Shown here: positions 59,810-64,000 of the stretch, in pieces
How positions within the stretch are numbered: position 1 is the first letter of the stretch
Layout of the letters: each line of letters begins with the position of its first letter
NCBI GenBank assembly: GCA_963791615.1
Contig: CAWBTE010000006.1
Span: 1,364,001 to 1,428,000 of the forward strand
DNA length: 64,000 bases
Direction of reading: 5' to 3'
Source of the DNA: CAILZL01 sp963791615
Lineage (GTDB): Bacteria > Pseudomonadota > Gammaproteobacteria > Steroidobacterales > Steroidobacteraceae
Made by a program: the position numbers and the translations under genes
Notes under the pieces: model-generated
What the model was told of the DNA's origin: nothing
Databases searched by the model: none
The model's input: only the letters and a program-made list of their open reading frames with translations

Positions 59810-60458
59810 CGATCGTGTAACCCATGCCGTGCATGGTCTTGATGAGATCGCGCCCGAGCTTACGCCGCAAGTGGTGCACATGCACCTCCACCGTGTTGCT
59901 CTCTACCTCATCACTCCAGCTGTACAGCGCTTCCTGTACCTGCTGCTTGCTGACCACCTTGCCACGATGATCCAGCAGAAAGGTCAGAATGGTGAACTCG
60001 CGCGCAGTGAGCACGATGGGCTTGTCATCAAGGATCACCGAGCGCGCCGCCGGATCCACTTTCAGCTTGCCATGCACAATGTCGCTGGCGGCGCGACCAC
60101 TGGCGCGGCGCACTATGGCACGCAGGCGTGCGCCCAGCTCCTGCAGATCGAAGGGCTTGACGATGAAGTCATCGGCGCCGCTGTCCAGTCCCGTCACCCG
60201 ATTCGCCACTTCATCGCGAGCGGTGATGATCACCACGGGAATGGTGTTGCCCTTGAGCCGGATTTTCTTCAACAGGGTCATGCCGTCCTGTTTGGGCAGA
60301 CCGATATCCAGCACCACTGCGGTGTAATCATTGGTCAACAAAGCCAGCTCGGCCGCTGCACCGTCTTGCACCCAGTCCACCGCATTGCCCTGCTGTTCCA
60401 GTCCGGTGTGTACGGCCTTGCCGAGCAGCGAGTCATCTTCAACAAGTAATACGCGCAT
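59787..60458 (-). CDS. OmpR-family response regulator (QseB/PmrA-like)
   Basis: 223 residues. The receiver has D51 (VVLDIGLPKQDGMTLLKKIR), Thr and Lys switch residues (VVIITARDEV; DFIVKPFDLQELGARL), and the C-terminal winged helix has LTAREFTILTFLLDHRGKVV and SNTVEVHVHHLRRKLG. A PmrA/QseB-type box lies in the divergent promoter region. It likely controls itself and the efflux operon. Confidence 0.92.
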   Translation of the reverse strand: MRVLLVEDDSLLGKAVHTGLEQQGNAVDWVQDGAAAELALLTNDYTAVVLDIGLPKQDGMTLLKKIRLKGNTIPVVIITARDEVANRVTGLDSGADDFIVKPFDLQELGARLRAIVRRASGRAASDIVHGKLKVDPAARSVILDDKPIVLTAREFTILTFLLDHRGKVVSKQQVQEALYSWSDEVESNTVEVHVHHLRRKLGRDLIKTMHGMGYTIDERIQTE

Positions 60459-60504
60459 GTTCTGACATTTCTTTACTGTAGTGAATCCATGCTAGGCCGA
60501 GGTT

Positions 60505-60521
60505 CTTAATTATTTCTTAAG
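60505..60521. promoter_or_regulatory. PmrA/QseB-type direct-repeat box
   Basis: cttaat-tattt-cttaag: two hexamers spaced by five bases, the known half-site layout for PmrA/QseB-like OmpR-family regulators. It lies between the divergent regulator and RND operon, 47 bases upstream of the regulator start and about 50 upstream of the adaptor gene. Confidence 0.72.
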
Positions 60522-60569
60522 AATGTAATTCTACGGTGTGTACTCAATTTTCCCCATGAGTAGAACCCC

Positions 60570-61724
60570 ATGAGTCAGCCGCGTACTTATCTCCGGATCG
60601 GGACTCTGACCCTGCTGATCAGCTTGATAAATGGCTCCCTGCTGGTGACCGTACCTGCCCGGGCAGAAGAAGCACTGATAACGCTCACCGCTACGCAACT
60701 CAAAACCGCCGGAATAACGGTCGCCACAGCCCGCGCTCCCACCACCGGTGAGGCAGCGGGAACGGGTAATACGTTGCGTCTCACCGGACGGGTAGCCGTC
60801 CCGAATCGCGGTGTGGAAATGGTGTCGGCCACGGCCGCCGGACAGGTGCAGGCGATACTGGTGAATGTCGGCGAAACCGTGCGCCGGGGCACCGTGCTGG
60901 CGCGCATCTACAGTCCCGACCTGCTCAGCCTGCAACGCGAGTACCTGCAGGCGCGCAGTGCCGCCGAGCTGAGTAGCCAGAAATTCAAGCGCGATGAATC
61001 TCTGTTCCAGGACGGCATCATTGCTGAGAGTCGTCGCGAGGAAACCCGTGTTGCCAATGCCCAGGCACAGACCGGTGTTCAGGAACAGCGACATCTGCTG
61101 AAGCTTTCCGGCATGAGCGACGCAGCCATCAGCCAATTGAATGACGCCAGCGATCTCAACCCGGTGCAAACCGTCAGCGCCAGCTTTAACAGTGTAGTAC
61201 TGGAACAGAGCGCCACACCCGGCGCACGTGTCGAGCCGGGCGCCAGTCTGTTCAAGCTGGGCAACACCCAAACCCTGTGGGTGGAACTGCAAGCCACTCA
61301 GGCACAACTGGGCCAGTTGAGCATTGGCAATTCGGTCAGCACACCAGGCTGTACGCAGCAAGGAAAACTGATCGCAATCAGTCCGCAAGTGAGCCGTGAC
61401 AGCCAGACCGCGCTGGTTCGTGCTGAATTCAGTGGCGCAGGCAACTGCCTGCGTCCCAATCAGTTTGCGGAAGTGGACATTCAGACCAAGGGCGTCAACC
61501 GCAACGTGGTAAGCGTGCCGGCCAAAGCGCTGCTGCGCAGTGGCGGCAAGGACTATGTATTCGTGCAAACCACTGCCGGGTTCAGGTTGCAGGAAGTCAG
61601 CGTGCAGTCGCGGCAGACAGATCAAGCGTGGGTCAGCAATAGCTTGCCGGCGGGCATTGTGGTGGCGGTGAGCGGCGTGGCAGCGCTGCGCGGCGCGGCC
61701 AGCGGCCTCGGCAGCGAAGAATAA
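60570..61724 (+). CDS. RND efflux periplasmic adaptor (CusB/CzcB-like)
   Basis: 384 residues. A signal peptide (LTLLISLINGSLLVTVPARA) is followed by LRLTGRVAVPNRGVEMVSAT, the biotinyl-lipoyl-like AAGQVQAILVNVGETVRRGT, a coiled-coil hairpin (YLQARSAAELSSQKFKRDES ... ANAQAQTGVQEQRHLLKLSG) and the beta-barrel LFKLGNTQTLWVELQATQAQ. No Met- or His-rich metal-binding N-terminus is seen. It links the inner-membrane pump to an outer-membrane channel that is not in the window. Confidence 0.9.
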   Translation: MSQPRTYLRIGTLTLLISLINGSLLVTVPARAEEALITLTATQLKTAGITVATARAPTTGEAAGTGNTLRLTGRVAVPNRGVEMVSATAAGQVQAILVNVGETVRRGTVLARIYSPDLLSLQREYLQARSAAELSSQKFKRDESLFQDGIIAESRREETRVANAQAQTGVQEQRHLLKLSGMSDAAISQLNDASDLNPVQTVSASFNSVVLEQSATPGARVEPGASLFKLGNTQTLWVELQATQAQLGQLSIGNSVSTPGCTQQGKLIAISPQVSRDSQTALVRAEFSGAGNCLRPNQFAEVDIQTKGVNRNVVSVPAKALLRSGGKDYVFVQTTAGFRLQEVSVQSRQTDQAWVSNSLPAGIVVAVSGVAALRGAASGLGSEE

Positions 61725-61739
61725 ACAGGAAGTCACCTC

Positions 61740-64000
61740 ATGCTGTCACGACTGATTTCCTTTGCGCTGGCGCAGCGCATGTTCATGCTGGTGCTTACGG
61801 CTCTGTTGATCGGCGCGGGCAGTTACGCGCTGCTGCAACTGCCCATCGACGCCTATCCTGATATCTCCACTACGCAGGTGAAGATCATCATGAAAGCGCC
61901 GGGCATGACACCCGAGGAAGTGGAAGCCCGCATCACCGCGCCCATTGAGCAGGAACTGCTCGGCATTCCCAATCAGACTGTACTGCGCTCCAAGTCCAAG
62001 TACGCCATCGCCGACATCACCATCGACTTTAACGATGGCACGGACATCTACTGGGCGCGCCAGCAGGTCAACGAACGGCTCAACAACATCCTGCCTGACT
62101 TGCCCGGCACGGTAAGTGGCGGACTGGCGCCGATCACCACACCGCTGGGTGATATGTTCATGTTCACCATCGAAGGCCCGCTGTCGCTCACCGAGAAGCG
62201 CACGCTGCTGGACTGGACCATTCGCCCGCAGCTGCGCAGCATCGTCGGCGTGGCGGATGTGAACTCGCTCGGCGGTTTCGTGAAAAGTTTCGAAGTGGTG
62301 CCCGATGTCACCGCACTGGCGGCACGCGGCCTGTCCCTCACAGAACTGCAAACCGCGCTGGAAATGAACAATCGCAATGATGGCGCGGGCCGCCTGAGTG
62401 ACAACGAAGAAGCACTGCTGGTGCGCAGCGATGGCAGCCTGGTGACACTGGATGACGTGCGCGCCGTCGTCATTGGCGTGCATGACGATACGCCGGTACG
62501 TGTCGGTGACGTGGCCGAAGTCCGCATCGGACACCTGACCCGCTACGGGCAAGTGACTCATGACGGCAAGGGCGAAGCCGTTGAAGGTCTGGTGCTGGGC
62601 TTGCGCGGCGCTAACTCACGACAGATCGTGCAATCCGTTGAGCAGAAGCTGCAGGAACTGCAACCGCTGCTGCCTGAAGGCACTTCGCTGAAGACTTTCT
62701 ACAGTCGTGGCGATCTGGTGGAGCGTGCGGTCGGTACGGTTTCCACCGCGTTGCTGGAAGCCATCGTGCTGGTGATGATCCTGCTGTTTGTGTTTCTGGG
62801 ACATCTGCGCGCCGCGATTGTCGTGGCGGTGATGCTGCCCTTGTCGGCGCTGGCCACTTTCATGGCGATGCGGCTGTACGGCCTGTCGGCCAACCTCATG
62901 TCGCTGGGTGGTCTGGCCATCGCCATCGGCATGCTGGTGGATGCAGCGGTAGTAGTGGTGGAAAACATCGAAGCGCATCAGGCGCATGCGCCGGGTGGCG
63001 TGCAGCGTTCAACCCTGCATGTGATCTATCGCGCGGTGCAGGAAGTGGCGCTGCCGGTTACGTCGGGTATCGCCATCATCGCCATCGTATTCCTGCCGCT
63101 GCTGACGCTGCAGGGCCTGGAGGGCAAGCTGTTTGCGCCCGTGGCGCTGACCATCGTGTTCGCGCTGATCAGTTCGTTGCTGTTGTCGCTGACCGTCATT
63201 CCGGTGCTGGCTTCCTACCTGCTGACCAAGGGCGTACACGACACCCCCTGGCTGGTGCGCAAGATCGAGCATCAGTACGCACGACTGCTGGACTGGTGCA
63301 TGCCACGCGAGTCACTGGTGTACGGAGCAGCGCTGGCTGCGCTGCTGCTGGCCGTCGTGCTGTTTCCATTCATCGGCAAGTCATTCATGCCCACCATGGA
63401 TGAAGGCGATATCGTTTTGCAGCTGGAAAAAGTGCCCTCCATCAACCTGCAACAGTCATCGTTGATTGACGAACAGATCGAAAAACGCATTCTGGAAACC
63501 GTGCCGGAAGTGGCAACCATCGTGTCGCGCGTGGGCTCGGATGAACTGGGCCTGGACCCCATGGGCACCAATGAAACCGACAGCTTCATCAAGCTCAAGT
63601 CACGTAATGAATGGCGCAACCAGGACAAGGAATGGCTGATTGACCAGATCCGCCAGGTAGGCAGCGAATTTGCCGGTGTCACCTTCAGCTTCACGCAGCC
63701 CATTGATATGCGCGTGTCGGAACTCATCTCCGGAACCCGCGGTGATCTGGCCGTGAAGATATACGGACCCAGCCTGAGCACCATCGACGAGCTGGCCGGA
63801 CAGATTGCAGAAGTGCTGGGCAGGATCGACGGCAGTGAAGATGTCGTCACTACGCAGAATGCCGGCGTGCAGTATCTGCAACTGGAAATTGATCGCCTTG
63901 CCGCGGGTCGCTACGGACTGTCAGTGGAAGACATCCAGAACGATCTGCGCACCCTGGTGGAAGGTCGCACCATCGGCATCATCAATGAAGAAGGCAGGCG
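61740..64000 (+). CDS. Heavy-metal RND efflux pump, CusA/CzcA family (truncated at window edge)
   Basis: The first 753 codons are present. It starts MLSRLISFALAQRMFMLVLT after an aggaagt ribosome site. The porter region begins LPIDAYPDISTTQVKIIMKA; the membrane block is LLEAIVLVMILLFVFLGHLR and LAIAIGMLVDAAVVVVENIE. The latter resembles CusA-type (AIG..VDAA..) more than CzcA-type (DFG..VDGA..) pumps, suggesting monovalent copper or silver, which is an inference. The remaining third lies beyond the window. Confidence 0.92.
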   Translation, partial: MLSRLISFALAQRMFMLVLTALLIGAGSYALLQLPIDAYPDISTTQVKIIMKAPGMTPEEVEARITAPIEQELLGIPNQTVLRSKSKYAIADITIDFNDGTDIYWARQQVNERLNNILPDLPGTVSGGLAPITTPLGDMFMFTIEGPLSLTEKRTLLDWTIRPQLRSIVGVADVNSLGGFVKSFEVVPDVTALAARGLSLTELQTALEMNNRNDGAGRLSDNEEALLVRSDGSLVTLDDVRAVVIGVHDDTPVRVGDVAEVRIGHLTRYGQVTHDGKGEAVEGLVLGLRGANSRQIVQSVEQKLQELQPLLPEGTSLKTFYSRGDLVERAVGTVSTALLEAIVLVMILLFVFLGHLRAAIVVAVMLPLSALATFMAMRLYGLSANLMSLGGLAIAIGMLVDAAVVVVENIEAHQAHAPGGVQRSTLHVIYRAVQEVALPVTSGIAIIAIVFLPLLTLQGLEGKLFAPVALTIVFALISSLLLSLTVIPVLASYLLTKGVHDTPWLVRKIEHQYARLLDWCMPRESLVYGAALAALLLAVVLFPFIGKSFMPTMDEGDIVLQLEKVPSINLQQSSLIDEQIEKRILETVPEVATIVSRVGSDELGLDPMGTNETDSFIKLKSRNEWRNQDKEWLIDQIRQVGSEFAGVTFSFTQPIDMRVSELISGTRGDLAVKIYGPSLSTIDELAGQIAEVLGRIDGSEDVVTTQNAGVQYLQLEIDRLAAGRYGLSVEDIQNDLRTLVEGRTIGIINEEGR

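Overview
The window reads as chromosomal DNA of a GC-rich gammaproteobacterium. The evidence is gene order rather than any single marker: algZ-algR followed by hemC-hemD-hemX-hemY, dapF-DUF484-xerC-hslV-hslU-DUF971-ubiE-ubiJ-ubiB, glnK-amtB, and an SOS-boxed PA0069-type radical SAM gene are all arrangements known from Pseudomonas-like and Xanthomonas-like lineages. I cannot fix the genus. No 16S rRNA, plasmid, prophage or CRISPR array is visible. || Layout. 1-0.7 kb: the tail of an unrecognised gene and a gene fragment. 0.7-5.3 kb: an outer-membrane barrel protein, folD, msrB, the LexA-boxed radical SAM gene, a HIG1-type protein and a membrane protein. 5.5-10.7 kb: a cytochrome c oxidase operon (diheme subunit II, subunit I, two subunit III genes, subunit IV, a subunit II-like hairpin). 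10.7-11.7 kb: tRNA-Arg(CCG) with partial copies, and a cytochrome c5-like gene. 11.8-19.3 kb: comM, ubiK, glnK-amtB behind a sigma-54 promoter, and algZ-algR. 19.4-26.6 kb: a yqjDEK-like set, an AI-2E family permease, hemCDXY and a YeeZ-like reductase. 26.7-37.3 kb: a ParA-like ATPase and the dapF to ubiB block, with aqpZ. 37.3-38.7 kb: an accessory islet behind ubiB with a second ubiB tail and a zeta-toxin-like locus. 38.7-53.3 kb: a long minus-strand MoxR/DUF58/BatA/DUF4175 operon. 53.5-56.3 kb: a B12-type radical SAM gene coupled to an RluA-like pseudouridine synthase. 56.4-58.4 kb: an Abi_C-domain gene, an HxlR regulator and cytochrome P460. 58.4-64 kb: a two-component system divergent from a heavy-metal RND efflux operon that runs off the right edge. 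|| Two features cut across the window. First, palindromic repeats of several unrelated families fill most gaps inside the two long operons. They supply stop codons to three genes, sit in frame inside one gene, and split a signal-peptide coding region in another. Second, about ten single-base +1 shifts and one -1 shift interrupt otherwise well-conserved genes (ctaD, cytochrome c5, xerC, ridA, aqpZ, ubiE, DUF4175, radical SAM). Several are essential or near-essential genes, so I treat the shifts mainly as likely sequence errors and give full reconstructed coordinates. || Working together: the oxidase operon, ubiK/ubiE/ubiJ/ubiB, the haem genes and the c-type cytochromes describe an aerobic respiratory core. 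glnK-amtB handles ammonium. The QseB/PmrA-like regulator with its histidine kinase probably controls the adjacent metal efflux pump. The large MoxR-vWA operon is a membrane and periplasmic assembly of unknown task and, with the zeta-like locus, is the best candidate for new biology here.
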